Shown one piece after another: positions 36,034 to 46,045 of a stretch of DNA of 64,000 nt. The position numbers and the translations under genes are program-made. Position 1 is the stretch's first letter; each line of letters opens with the position of its first letter. The notes beneath the pieces are model-generated. The model saw only the letters and a list, made by a program, of their open reading frames with translations. It was not told the origin of the DNA and did no database searches. The stretch comes from an uncultured Bacteroides sp. (lineage in GTDB: Bacteria > Bacteroidota > Bacteroidia > Bacteroidales > Bacteroidaceae), in the NCBI RefSeq assembly GCF_963675905.1, contig NZ_OY780936.1:558001-622000 (forward strand). Direction: 5' to 3'.

Positions 36034-38370
36034 TTACTTTAGCTCAAATTTATCTTTCAAAAGAATTTTGTTGCTTGCCGCACCAACCATTACTGTGAAA
36101 GTTCCCGGTTCGGCTACAAACTCCATTCGTTGATTATAAAGAGACAGATCTTCACGATTAAGAGTAAATTCTACTTTTTTAGTTTCACCTTTGTCCAGAT
36201 GAATTCTGCTGAACTTCTTCAACTGGATTTCGGGAGTAGAAACAGAGGCAACATTATCTCTGAGATAAAGCTGAACCACTTCATCACCTTCACGGTTGCC
36301 GCTGTTTTTTACTTCGCAAGAAACATTGAATGTGTCTTTGCCCGATTGCTCAATTTTTAGATTAGAGTATTCGAAAGTTGTATAACTCAATCCATATCCA
36401 AAACTATAGAGTGGGGTACTTGGACCTTCAACGTATGAATTCTGTTCGCCAAGTGAATAATACACTGGTAACTGGCCAACCGATCTTGGAATAGATACCG
36501 GAAGTCGTCCGGCTGGATTGTAATCGCCGAAAAGAACTTCAGCAATTGCAGTTCCACCTTCCTGACCAGGGTACCATGCAGTGAGCAAAGCACCGGCTTT
36601 TTCTGAAGCAGTATTCATATTCAAAGGGCGTCCTTCAATGTAAACCACAACAAGAGGTTTGCCGGTTTCGATCATTGCCTGAAGCAATATTTCCTGATCT
36701 CCCAGTAAATCCAATGAAGAACGGTCGTATCCTTCGCCACACTCCATATCCGATAGTACTTCTTTCTTTTTGTCAGAAACAGTAGCAGCACCGGTTTCTT
36801 TATATTCAGTAGAGAAATCGCGGGCGCTTGAGCCTCCAAGAACCAAAACAACAACTTCCGATTTCTTTGCAGCTTCTACAGCCGATGCAATATCACTTTC
36901 TGTAATATCGCGAATGGCACATCCTTTTGCATAGTTTACTTGAGTGTTTGGAGAAACAATCTTCTTTATTCCATCCAGAACTGTTTTGATATTGCTTCTT
37001 TCCTGTGGAGCTGTATAATCGCCAAGCTGATTATAGATGTTATCAGCATTTGGGCCAATTACAGCTATGCTTTTGATTGATTTATCCAATGGCAGAAGCT
37101 GATTGTTTTTCAGTAGCACAATACCTTCTTTTGCCACCTCTTTAGCTACCGATTGATGTTTATCGCAACGAACAATTTTGGCTGCATCTTTTGGATTCAT
37201 GTATGGATTCTCAAACAATCCGGCTTCAAATTTTAGTCTCAGAACGTGACTCACCGCACTGTCTATATCAGCCATTGAAATCAGATTTTCCTGAAGAGCT
37301 TTTTCAAGATTCTTTCCGTAAGCATTACCGCCTAAATCCATATCCGTACCAGCCTGAAGAGATTTCGCAGCTGCTTCTTTTACATTGGCAGCAACACGAT
37401 GCCCTGCAACACCTTCAATACTTCCTAAGTCGGAATATACAAATCCTTTAAATCCCCATTCGTTTCTAAGGATATCTTTCAGTAGATAACTATTGGATGT
37501 GCTAGGTATGCCATCTATAGAATTATAAGATGTCATCACAGTTTCGGCACCTGCTTTCACTGCCATTTTGAAAGGAGCAAGGTGTTCAGAGAATAGCTCT
37601 CGTTGACCAATCTGAGCGCGTCCGCCATTATGTCCACCCTGTGGAATACCGTAACCGGCAAAATGTTTCAGAGTAGAGTAAAACTGAGCTTTCCCATTTT
37701 GATCCTTTGCCTGCAATCCTTTAACAAAAGCACTGCCCAATACTCCGATAAGAACAGGATCTTCTCCGAAAGTCTCTTCCATTCTCGACCAGCGAGGTTC
37801 GCGTGCTAAATCAAGGATTGGTCCATAACCAATGTTTCCTCCTTGCAATCTGCATTCCATAGCAATAATCTTTCCCATCTCTTCTATTAACTCAGGATTC
37901 CATGTACTAGCCTGACCAAGAGAAGTAGAGAACACGGTTGTACCAATTCCCATGTGTCCGTGGGCGCACTCTTCTGCGAAAAGAATAGGAATACCTAGTC
38001 TGGTTTCTTTCACTGCGTATTTTTGCAAAGCATTGATAGCTTCGGCAGCTTGTTTGGGCGAAAGTCCGGTAACCAACGTTTTTCTAGTCCATGGATCAGC
38101 TCTAAGCGTTGCCCAATAAGAACCGATAGGCTTGTTTTGCATCTGAGTCTTGAAAAGATCTGAAGGGATAACACCTTTGTCTGTTTTGGTATACATCTCC
38201 CATCCAAGCGGACAACAAAGCTGACCAATCTTTTCATTCAGCGTCATTAATGAAATTAAATTGCTGATTCTGTCCTTTACCGGCGCTTTCGGATTTTTGT
38301 ATAATGGCTGTGCATAAAGCTGAGAAGCCATAAACAGTGAGCAGCATACTGCTATGAAATGTTTTTTCAT
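36034..38370 (-). CDS. bglX: Secreted GH3 beta-glucosidase / beta-xylosidase
   Basis: A 778-aa periplasmic glycosidase: signal peptide ending SQLYA; GH3 N-terminal barrel with GPILDLAREPRWSRMEETFG, KHFAGYGIPQGGHNGGR and nucleophile Asp314 in GFKGFVYSDLGS; GH3 C-terminal domain with the KNNQLLPL and DQEILLQAMIETGKPLVVVY segments; fibronectin-III-like domain (about 690-770). Closest to BglX-type beta-glucosidases. It starts one base after the stop of the GH29 reading frame, so both were one operon for fucosylated or glucosylated plant glycans. Disruption of the GH29 frame may have polar effects. Confidence 0.9.
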   Translation of the reverse strand: MKKHFIAVCCSLFMASQLYAQPLYKNPKAPVKDRISNLISLMTLNEKIGQLCCPLGWEMYTKTDKGVIPSDLFKTQMQNKPIGSYWATLRADPWTRKTLVTGLSPKQAAEAINALQKYAVKETRLGIPILFAEECAHGHMGIGTTVFSTSLGQASTWNPELIEEMGKIIAMECRLQGGNIGYGPILDLAREPRWSRMEETFGEDPVLIGVLGSAFVKGLQAKDQNGKAQFYSTLKHFAGYGIPQGGHNGGRAQIGQRELFSEHLAPFKMAVKAGAETVMTSYNSIDGIPSTSNSYLLKDILRNEWGFKGFVYSDLGSIEGVAGHRVAANVKEAAAKSLQAGTDMDLGGNAYGKNLEKALQENLISMADIDSAVSHVLRLKFEAGLFENPYMNPKDAAKIVRCDKHQSVAKEVAKEGIVLLKNNQLLPLDKSIKSIAVIGPNADNIYNQLGDYTAPQERSNIKTVLDGIKKIVSPNTQVNYAKGCAIRDITESDIASAVEAAKKSEVVVLVLGGSSARDFSTEYKETGAATVSDKKKEVLSDMECGEGYDRSSLDLLGDQEILLQAMIETGKPLVVVYIEGRPLNMNTASEKAGALLTAWYPGQEGGTAIAEVLFGDYNPAGRLPVSIPRSVGQLPVYYSLGEQNSYVEGPSTPLYSFGYGLSYTTFEYSNLKIEQSGKDTFNVSCEVKNSGNREGDEVVQLYLRDNVASVSTPEIQLKKFSRIHLDKGETKKVEFTLNREDLSLYNQRMEFVAEPGTFTVMVGAASNKILLKDKFELK

Positions 38371-38371
38371 C

Positions 38372-39787
38372 TTATTTCTGTAATTTAAAAGAGAAAACTA
38401 AAGGTTCCTTATTTGTTTTTAATGCGCCTGGAATGCTTACTATAACTTTATTTCCCTTTTGCGCCCATTTTACTTTTTTACCGGTTTTTAGTAACACCAC
38501 TGCACTGCTTTTTACCGGAATGTTGTTTTCCCATTCAATGCTTTTAGGTAAGTCTTCTTTTTCATTAGGAACATAAAGTGCATAAAGCTTATTGCCATCC
38601 TTGCTTGCTGTGAACCAAATATTGTTGCTGTTGTAGTTTGGAGTGATGCGTGTACCGTAGATACCCTCTCCATTAACTTTCAGCCAGTTACCAATTTCTT
38701 TCAGAATAGCTACCACTTCTGGTTGGATAACACCTTTCGGAGTAGGACCAACGCCTAATAAAAGGTTACCGCCTTTTGCCACCACTTCAATCAGATCAGC
38801 AATTACAGTGTTTGCCGATTTGAATTTAGCATTTGGAGTCCATCCCCAATCCGGGCTTAAAGGAATACAACTTTCCCATGGATAGTTAAGCTGCTTTTCC
38901 GGAATAGAACGTTCCGGTGTCTGGTAGTTTTCATACTTGCCATGAATAGTTCTGTCTACAATCAGTATGTCAGATTGGTGAGAACGAGCCATTTTGGCTA
39001 TAGAGTCCATCTTTATATCCTGTCTTGGAGCAGCTACCCAACCGCCATCTAACCAAAGAATATTTAATTTGCCATAATTGCTCATTAACTCTTCAATCTG
39101 GTTGTAGGTGAATTTCTGGAAAGATTCCCAACGATTAGGATGTAAGTTTATATTGTAATTAACATTTCTGGTTGGAGTTGCGTATCTTGGCCACCAATAA
39201 TATTCGCAATGCCAGTCGGGTTTTGAGAAAGAAGCACCCACCATAAAGTCTTTCTGGCGGAAAGCTTCGAATACGTACTTGGCAACATCAGCTTTGGGAT
39301 TGTTTTTGAAAGCACTGTTCATGATCGAAAAATCTGTTTGCTTCGTATTAAACAGATTGAAACCATCGTGATGCTTGGTTGTGAAAAGCATATATTTCAT
39401 GCCGGCAGCCTTTGTTACATCTGCCCATTGATCCGGGTTAAAATCGGTAGGATTGAATTTCTCAATCAGCTTATAATAACTCTTTTTGTAATCTTCGTAA
39501 GCAATGGTACTGTCTCTGGGAATCCAGTAAACATCTTCCGAGCAGATTGACTATGACTCTACAATACCAGGGATGGAGTATAATCCCCAATGAAAAAGAA
39601 CTCCGAATTTCAAGTCCTGCCATTGGTCTAAATTTTCTAAAACTCCTTTTTCTTCCGGCCACTGATATTCTGTGGACCGTTGATGAACGAAACCTTGCTG
39701 AGCTTGCATTTCAATAGGGAGAGCTGCTAGTAGCAATCCTATGATAATAGAGCCCGATTGTTTAATAAATGCTATTTTTTTTTTCAT
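38372..39787 (-). pseudogene. GH29 alpha-L-fucosidase interrupted by one in-frame amber codon
   Basis: Reading from the ATG at 39787, a signal peptide (ends EMQAQ) and the start of a GH29 barrel (FGVLFHWGLYSIPGIVES) run to a TAG at 39551-39553, codon 79. The same frame then continues without interruption for 393 codons: SICSEDVYWIPRDS, MLFTTKHHDGFNLF, ILWLDGGW with the nucleophile Asp (codon 247), and GGNLLLGVGPTPKG. GH29 enzymes have Trp right after IVES (SWSIC), so TGG has become TAG by a single G-to-A change. Apart from that codon the gene looks intact, so the mutation is recent, read through, or a sequencing error. Confidence 0.88.
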
Positions 39788-39966
39788 TTCTAAATTATTA
39801 TAGGCTTAGACAATAATCAATTTGCAGAATACTAATTTTCCGTGAAAAATGTAACAAGAGTTAGCTTTTACATTTTTACAATTGTGTTTTTTTGTTTGGC
39901 TTGTAAATATACAAAAAACATAAGAGGCTGCTATTAAAAATAGTATTTAATGTTTGCTTGCTAAGC

Positions 39967-40728
39967 CTATGGCTTATTTAAATAGTACCCTATAGGCATT
40001 ATATATAATGGTTGTTCATCAGAACCTAGCTGCATTATTTTTTTAACCGAATCATCATTGAATGCACCAATAGCGCAGGTTCCCAAATGAAGCGCTTCTA
40101 CCTGAAGATATACATTTTGGGCGGAATGTCCCAGATCCATGCAAACATACCTTTCACGACCACGATTACCATATCTTTCAGTACACCTATTATATATAGC
40201 ACTATAAAATAAAACAGCAGGAGCTTTACTTATCATTTCCTGATTTAGTGCAGCTGCACACAGTTCTTTTCTTAAATCCCTATTGATGGTCATTGCAATC
40301 TTGTGATCTTTTGCAATGTATTTGTAAACGCCCGGCTTTATGTTTTTTACTTTACCTATCAATACATAAATTTCGAGTGGGTATAATGCGCCAGCTGAAG
40401 GTGCTGTTCTCAAGCCGCCTCTCATTGCTGAGTTATCAGTTCTGGGAGATGTAATACCATAACATGCCCATAAAATTTGTGATAATTGCTTCTCGGAGAT
40501 CTCTTTATCCTGAAAATCTCTGCGTGATCTTCTATTGTATAAAGCTTCCTCGACTGAATAATTCCCCTTATTATCAGGAGGTGATAAAATATAGGATAGT
40601 GTTGTGTCGTCAGTTTTTGTCAGGACACGTTCTTTGCTTGATTTCATTTCGCTTTTAGAGCAACCTGCCTGGAATATGATTGTGAAGACAAATAAAATGC
40701 ACTTAATTCCAGAAATATAATGTTTCAT
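39967..40728 (-). CDS. SagB/ThcOx-type nitroreductase lipoprotein
   Basis: A flavin-dependent oxidoreductase of the nitroreductase superfamily, 253 aa. Lipoprotein signal with lipobox FQAGC (Cys23) puts it in the periplasm. Domain from about 55: YNRRSRRDFQDKEISEKQLS, then ACYGIT, the FMN-binding GLRTAPSAGALYPLEIYVLI and LDLGHSAQNVYLQ-like segment (MDLGHSAQNVYLQVEALHLG). SagB relatives oxidise azolines in peptide natural products, but here no cyclodehydratase or precursor is adjacent, so this is one of the stand-alone members of unknown substrate. Confidence 0.85.
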   Translation of the reverse strand: MKHYISGIKCILFVFTIIFQAGCSKSEMKSSKERVLTKTDDTTLSYILSPPDNKGNYSVEEALYNRRSRRDFQDKEISEKQLSQILWACYGITSPRTDNSAMRGGLRTAPSAGALYPLEIYVLIGKVKNIKPGVYKYIAKDHKIAMTINRDLRKELCAAALNQEMISKAPAVLFYSAIYNRCTERYGNRGRERYVCMDLGHSAQNVYLQVEALHLGTCAIGAFNDDSVKKIMQLGSDEQPLYIMPIGYYLNKP

Positions 40729-40896
40729 ATCACTTTGTATTAAATTAATAGCACTTTGATACTATTATCAACGATTTAATAAATAACGCTTTTATAGCAA
40801 AATAGTTTTAAACAAGTTATATCCTTTATATAATGGTTAGTTATTTGTTCACTATATTTGCAGTCTGATATTAAATGATTCTATAATTTATATTTT

Positions 40897-41211
40897 ATGA
40901 AAAGAGTTTTATTTTTTTGTATGCTATTCGCCGTTGTTAGTTTAGCAGATACATTTGCTCAGAATGCTCAGACCGCACAGGCTAAATCAAATGTTACGGT
41001 TAGAAAAAGAGGATGTTTTACTGATAACAACAATAATGGCGTTTGTGATAATAGTGAGCAAAAAACTTGTAAGAGAGCTAGTTTTAATGAGTCTGATCCT
41101 GCAAAGAAAGCTAATATGTGTGATGGCTCCGGATATTCTTTGAATCAGAAAAAGAAGATGAGTGATTCTAAAAGCAAAGTGAATGCAAAAGATCGCGTTG
41201 CTAAGAAATAG
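40897..41211 (+). CDS. Small exported protein with an EF-hand-like calcium loop
   Basis: A 104-aa secreted protein: signal peptide ending TFAQ, a spacer, then CFTDNNNNGVCDNSEQKTC, where D-N-N-N-N-G-V-C-D-N-S-E matches an EF-hand or dockerin-type calcium loop with cysteines that could bridge, followed by CKRASFNESDPAKKANMCDG and a very Lys/Ser-rich tail. No catalytic domain. Probably a small calcium- or envelope-binding protein; homologues in Bacteroidales are annotated hypothetical. A TATATTTG -7 element lies at 40853-40860 and a strong terminator at 41308. Confidence 0.72.
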   Translation: MKRVLFFCMLFAVVSLADTFAQNAQTAQAKSNVTVRKRGCFTDNNNNGVCDNSEQKTCKRASFNESDPAKKANMCDGSGYSLNQKKKMSDSKSKVNAKDRVAKK

Positions 41212-41223
41212 TATTTCGAAATT

Positions 41224-41257
41224 ATTCGCCAATGATTTTATTTGTTTATCAATGAAT
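41224..41257. repeat. Dispersed quasi-palindrome (locus 4, degenerate)
   Basis: ATTCGCCAAT (41224-41233) and a decayed right half ATCAATGAAT (41248-41257) with a T-rich centre like the other units. Confidence 0.6.
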
Positions 41258-41307
41258 TTAGTTGTTTAACCGATAAAGAAATAAAAGATTTGCTGCTTAA
41301 CTTATAA

Positions 41308-41352
41308 ACAAGCGCTTGACTTTCTCCAAAAAAAGTCGAGCGCTTGTTTTTT
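41308..41352 (+). terminator. Long intrinsic terminator
   Basis: ACAAGCGCTTGACTTT (41308-41323) pairs with AAAGTCGAGCGCTTGT (41332-41347), 15 of 16 bp, followed by TTTTTG. It ends transcription of the small EF-hand gene. The rest of 41212-41551 shows no gene. Confidence 0.85.
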
Positions 41353-41551
41353 GTTATAAATCAATGCTTTAAATGGTGTTTGCTTTACTGCGGCACTTTT
41401 TTTGATTACTAGTGGAGGTTTTCAGACAGTTGTTTATGAAGCTTGTCTTGGTTTGCCAACTAGTAAGGATAATGCGGATAAGAATATATCCTCAACCTAA
41501 TTTCCACTTTTTTGTTATATGTACATATTGTACTCCTTAAAATCGAGACTT

Positions 41552-44287
41552 ATGACACACTACAAAAAAGTCTATATTCTCAGCTTGTGCTTCCTGATTA
41601 TTTCTCCTTTTATATTGATGGCGCAGAAGCTTAACATTCCTTTGCCCGATTCTTTGATTACTGTTGGGTATGCTACCGGAAAACTAAGAAATGTTTCTGG
41701 CTCTGTAGAAAAAATTACGGAGATACAGATGAACAGGGAACAAATAACAACCCCTCTGGATGCTATACGTGGAAGAGTACCCGGATTAACTATTCAGCGC
41801 AGTACTAATAGTCCGGCTGCTTTGGATGCTGTGCGGTTGCGCGGCACAACTTCGTTAAGTAGTGGCAATGATCCGCTGATTATTATAGATGGTGTTTTTG
41901 GTGACTTAAGTATGCTTGCTTCTATTTACCCTACTGATATAGAAAGTTTCACCATATTAAAGGATGCTTCAGAAACTGCACAGTATGGTTCGCGCGGTGC
42001 TTCTGGGGTAATAGAAGTGACAACAAAGAAAGGTATTAGTGGTAAAACTAGAGTGAGCTATAATAGTAGTTTTGGTATTGCTTCTGTTTATAAGAACTTG
42101 AAAATGCTTTCTGCTGATGATTTCCGTAAACTTGCGGCAGATCGGAATATTTCTATTCTGAATAAAGGATACAGTACAGATTTTGAAAAAGAAATAGAGC
42201 AGACCGGATTGCAGCAAAACCAGAATGTTGCTTTCTATGGAGGAACTGAGGCTTCCAGCTATCGCGTTTCCGTAGGATTTATGAATCGTCAGGGAGTTAT
42301 TCTAAATGAAGACTTGAAGCTTCTGACTTCTAATATGAATATGGCGCAGGAGGTTTTTGATGGTTTTGTAAAATGCGAATTGGGTATGTTTGGCTCTGTT
42401 CAGAAGAATAGGAATTTGTTCGATTATCAAAAGACATTCTATTCAGCGGCGACTTTTAATCCAACTTTTCCCAATCATAAGAATCCCGAGACAGATTCCT
42501 GGGATATGATTACGAATGCCAGTCAGATTACTAATCCATTAGCATGGATGGAGGTGAAAGATAATGATGCTATTTCTCACATCAGTGGTCATGCCCGATT
42601 GACATTTCATCTGTCTGATAACTGGAAGCTAGCCGTGTTTGGTGCATACACTAATAATATTGTGGAAAATTCACAATATCTCCCTACTTCGGTCTGGGCA
42701 CATGGCCAAGCCTATAAAGGCACACGGAAAAAGGAATCGTTACTGGGTAATATGATGCTGACATACAAAAAGAACTGGAAGAAACATTTCTTTGATGCTT
42801 TGGCGTTAGCAGAATTGCAGAAAGAGACATACACTGGGTTCTATACCACCGTAACCAATTTCAGTACGGATAATTTCGGGTATGATAACCTGCAGGCTGG
42901 AGCAATCCGTTTGTGGGAAGGAACCAATTCCTATTATGAAGAACCTCGTCTGGTTTCATTTTTGGGGCGCTTTAATTATACATTTGCCGACCGTTATATC
43001 TTTACGGTTAATACTCGTACGGATGCCTCTTCCAAATTCGGGGATAATCATAAATGGGGATTCTTTCCCTCTTTATCAGCTGCTTGGGTAGTGAGCGAAG
43101 AGAAGTTTATGAAGCGTTTTTCCTGCATCAATAATCTGAAGTTCCGTGCCGGATATGGCCTGGCAGGAAATCAGAGTGGGATAGATTCGTACACAACCAT
43201 GAATTTGGTAAAGCCTAATGGAGTTATACCTGTAGGAGCTTCTTCTGTAGTATCATTGGGAGATATACGAAATACAAACCCGAATCTGAAATGGGAAGTG
43301 AAATTTACTTTCAATGCAGGTATTGATGTAGCCTTGTTAGATAATCGTTTGTTGCTTTCGGCTAATTATTATACATCGAAGACAAAGGATATGCTTTATC
43401 TTTATAATGTGAGTGTACCTCCTTTTACTTACAATACATTATTGGCTAATATTGGTTCTATGCGAAACAGTGGTACAGAAATAGCAATTGGAGTTACGCC
43501 TTTAAAAGCTAAAGATATGGAACTCAATATCAATGCCAATATTACTTTCCAGCAAAACAAACTATTGACGTTGAATGGTTATTATAACGGTGAAATTATA
43601 TCCGGTCCAAAGTATAAGAGTCTGGCAAGTTTGAATGGGGCCGGATTTCATGGAGGGTATAATCACATAGTGTATCAGGTAGTGGGTCAACCTTTGGGCG
43701 TGTTTTATTTGCCCCATGCAACAGGTCTTATTACAAATGCCAGTGGCGAATCGGTGTACCAGATTGCAGACTTAAATGGAGGAGGAGTTAGTCTGGAAGA
43801 CGGAGAAGATCGATTTGTGGCAGGGCAGGCTGTTCCAAAAGCGCTATTAGGATCTAACATTAGTTTCCGTTACAAGCGCTGGGATATCTCAATGCAGATT
43901 AACGGAGCTTCTGGACACAAGATTTATAACGGAACTTCATTGACTTATATGAATATGAATATTTTCCCGGATTATAATGTAATGAAAGAAGCCCCGCAAC
44001 GTAACATCAAAGATCAGACTGCAACTGATTACTGGTTGGAACGGGGCGATTATATAAATTTCGATTATGTAACGGTTGCATGGAATGTACCTGTTCAGAA
44101 AGTGAAAAAGTATATTCAGTCGCTCCGTTTGGCATTTACAGTCAATAATCTGGCAACTATTAGCGGATATTCAGGGCTATCGCCTATTATTAACAGTTCT
44201 ACAGTGAATGCTACACTTGGTTTGGACGACAAACGTGGATATCCGCTGGCACGGACTTATACTATTGGGTTGAATCTTAATTTTTAA
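41552..44287 (+). CDS. SusC/RagA family TonB-dependent outer membrane transporter
   Basis: Imports a glycan or peptide across the outer membrane with its SusD partner. From the ATG at 41552 (signal peptide ending LMAQ; an upstream ATG at 41519 adds unrelated residues) it is 911 aa. The plug domain is clear: LDAIRGRVPGLTIQRSTN, RLRGTTSLSSGNDPLIIIDG, ILKDASETAQYGSRGASGVI. The long beta-barrel ends in LNLNF. It lacks the N-terminal carboxypeptidase-regulatory domain that most SusC proteins carry, so it is shorter. Overlaps or abuts the SusD gene. No sensor-regulator or glycosidase is adjacent. Confidence 0.92.
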   Translation: MTHYKKVYILSLCFLIISPFILMAQKLNIPLPDSLITVGYATGKLRNVSGSVEKITEIQMNREQITTPLDAIRGRVPGLTIQRSTNSPAALDAVRLRGTTSLSSGNDPLIIIDGVFGDLSMLASIYPTDIESFTILKDASETAQYGSRGASGVIEVTTKKGISGKTRVSYNSSFGIASVYKNLKMLSADDFRKLAADRNISILNKGYSTDFEKEIEQTGLQQNQNVAFYGGTEASSYRVSVGFMNRQGVILNEDLKLLTSNMNMAQEVFDGFVKCELGMFGSVQKNRNLFDYQKTFYSAATFNPTFPNHKNPETDSWDMITNASQITNPLAWMEVKDNDAISHISGHARLTFHLSDNWKLAVFGAYTNNIVENSQYLPTSVWAHGQAYKGTRKKESLLGNMMLTYKKNWKKHFFDALALAELQKETYTGFYTTVTNFSTDNFGYDNLQAGAIRLWEGTNSYYEEPRLVSFLGRFNYTFADRYIFTVNTRTDASSKFGDNHKWGFFPSLSAAWVVSEEKFMKRFSCINNLKFRAGYGLAGNQSGIDSYTTMNLVKPNGVIPVGASSVVSLGDIRNTNPNLKWEVKFTFNAGIDVALLDNRLLLSANYYTSKTKDMLYLYNVSVPPFTYNTLLANIGSMRNSGTEIAIGVTPLKAKDMELNINANITFQQNKLLTLNGYYNGEIISGPKYKSLASLNGAGFHGGYNHIVYQVVGQPLGVFYLPHATGLITNASGESVYQIADLNGGGVSLEDGEDRFVAGQAVPKALLGSNISFRYKRWDISMQINGASGHKIYNGTSLTYMNMNIFPDYNVMKEAPQRNIKDQTATDYWLERGDYINFDYVTVAWNVPVQKVKKYIQSLRLAFTVNNLATISGYSGLSPIINSSTVNATLGLDDKRGYPLARTYTIGLNLNF

Positions 44288-44301
44288 TGGAGGATATTTC
44301 A

Positions 44302-45933
44302 ATGAAACGACAGTATATTTGCAGATTCCTATGTGTTATCTTATTAATGCTACCTGCTTCGTGTAGTGAGTTTCTGAAAGAAGATCCGCGTGACAGACTG
44401 TCTGAAGAAGAAGCTTATAAAACGTTGGCAGATGTTTATCTCAATAGTGTGGCTTCATTGTATACGTATGTAGGCGGATATAATGACAGTCAGGGGTTGC
44501 AAGGTACAGGACGAGGAGTTTATGACCTTAATACATTTACTACAGATGAGGCTATTATGCCCACTCGAGGTGGTGACTGGTATGATGGAGGTTTTTGGCA
44601 AGGCTTGTTCTTGCATAAATGGGGAACGGACAATGACGCTATTCAGGCAACGTGGGAGTATCTCTATAAAGTGGTGAATCTTTGTAATAAGTCTTTAGAG
44701 AAAATAGATTCTTTTGCTGAAACACATTCGGATGCAGAACTACCGTTATATAGAGCTGAAGTACGCGCTATGCGTGCTATGTATTATTATTATCTGATGG
44801 ATTTGTTTGGAAGAGTTCCATTGGTACTGTCTTCTTCAACTCCTATGAAAGAAGTCGTTCAAAAGGAACGGAAAGAAATATTCGACTTTGTGGTGAAGGA
44901 ATTGCAGACGGTTGTTCCTCTATTGGCTGAAGAACGAAGTAATCAGCCCGGAGATTATTATGGGCGTCTTACTCGTCCGGTGATTTATTTTTTACTGGCA
45001 AAACTAGCTTTGAATGCTGAAATTTATACGGATAATAACTGGACTGATGGTATACATCTTAACGGAAAATCTATTTATTTTGAAGTGGATGGTAATCGCT
45101 TAAATGCCTGGCAAACTACAATAGCCTATTGTAACAAGATTACTGTAATGGGGTATCAGCTCGAGTCACAATACGAACGTAACTTTGCAGTTTTTAATGA
45201 ATCATCAGAGGAGAATATATTCACTATTCCAATGAATAAAACAATGTACACCAATCAGATGCAGTATCTTTTTCGTTCCCGTCATTACAATCATGCAAAA
45301 GCTTATGGGCTGGGAGGTGAGAATGGTTCTAGTGCAACGATAGAAGTACTTAATACATTTGGTTATGGTACAAATAATGTAGACCCTCGCTTTGATAAAT
45401 GCTATTTTGCCGGAATTGTGTATGATTTGAAAGGGAATGTTGTAGCATTGGATAATGGAACCGTTTTAGAGTACTTTCCCTGGAAAGTGCTTCTGGATGT
45501 TTCAAATACTCCTTATGAAAAGACAGCAGGCGCACGTATGAAGAAGTATGAAGTAGATGTTACAGCTACGAAAGATGGTAAGTTAATGGAGAATGATATT
45601 GTGCTGTTTCGCTATGCCGATGTATTACTAATGAAGAGCGAAGCTAAAGTTCGTAACGGTGAAAATGGTGATGCAGAACTGAATGAAGTTCGTTACCGCG
45701 TTGGCGCATCTGCAAGGGAAGCAACATTAGAAAATCTGTTAGCCGAAAGGCAACTTGAACTAGCCTGGGAAGGATGGAGGCGACAAGACTTGATACGTTT
45801 TGGACAGTTTACTCGTGCATATAGTAGTCGTCCGCAACTACCTAACGAGCAAAACGGATATACGACTGTATTCCCTATTCCTGAGAAAATAATAGGAATG
45901 AATCCACTACTGATTCAGAATGCCGGTTATTGA
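44302..45933 (+). CDS. SusD/RagB family nutrient-binding lipoprotein
   Basis: Outer-surface lid protein for the SusC partner. The ATG at 44302 gives lipobox LPASC (Cys19) and 543 aa; an ATG at 44287 that overlaps the susC stop contains GGAGG, better read as the ribosome site of the 44302 start, unusual for Bacteroidota. TPR-rich SusD fold: LYRAEVRAMRAMYYYYLMDL, FGRVPLVLSS, ITVMGYQLE, and the C-terminal LLAERQLELAWEGWRRQDLI with the family's ERxxE/FEGxRxxDLxR motif. A terminator and then a palindromic array follow. Confidence 0.93.
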   Translation: MKRQYICRFLCVILLMLPASCSEFLKEDPRDRLSEEEAYKTLADVYLNSVASLYTYVGGYNDSQGLQGTGRGVYDLNTFTTDEAIMPTRGGDWYDGGFWQGLFLHKWGTDNDAIQATWEYLYKVVNLCNKSLEKIDSFAETHSDAELPLYRAEVRAMRAMYYYYLMDLFGRVPLVLSSSTPMKEVVQKERKEIFDFVVKELQTVVPLLAEERSNQPGDYYGRLTRPVIYFLLAKLALNAEIYTDNNWTDGIHLNGKSIYFEVDGNRLNAWQTTIAYCNKITVMGYQLESQYERNFAVFNESSEENIFTIPMNKTMYTNQMQYLFRSRHYNHAKAYGLGGENGSSATIEVLNTFGYGTNNVDPRFDKCYFAGIVYDLKGNVVALDNGTVLEYFPWKVLLDVSNTPYEKTAGARMKKYEVDVTATKDGKLMENDIVLFRYADVLLMKSEAKVRNGENGDAELNEVRYRVGASAREATLENLLAERQLELAWEGWRRQDLIRFGQFTRAYSSRPQLPNEQNGYTTVFPIPEKIIGMNPLLIQNAGY

Positions 45934-45988
45934 AAGAAAATACTCAATCCTAAAAATGCTTTCAAAAAAGTGTCTGGTCATTTCTGTT

Positions 45989-46033
45989 AAACAGACTTGA
46001 GACTTTATCCAAAATTTTAAGTCTGTTTTTTTA
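45989..46033 (+). terminator. Terminator of the SusC/SusD operon
   Basis: AAACAGACTT (45989-45998) pairs with AAGTCTGTTT (46019-46028) and is followed by TTTTT. Confidence 0.75.
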
Positions 46034-46045
46034 ATATTATAAGAT

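Noticed and set aside
41402-41551. Short frame ahead of SusC starting near 41436
   Set aside because: It ends within the SusC leader, has no typical small-gene composition, and no promoter was found for it.
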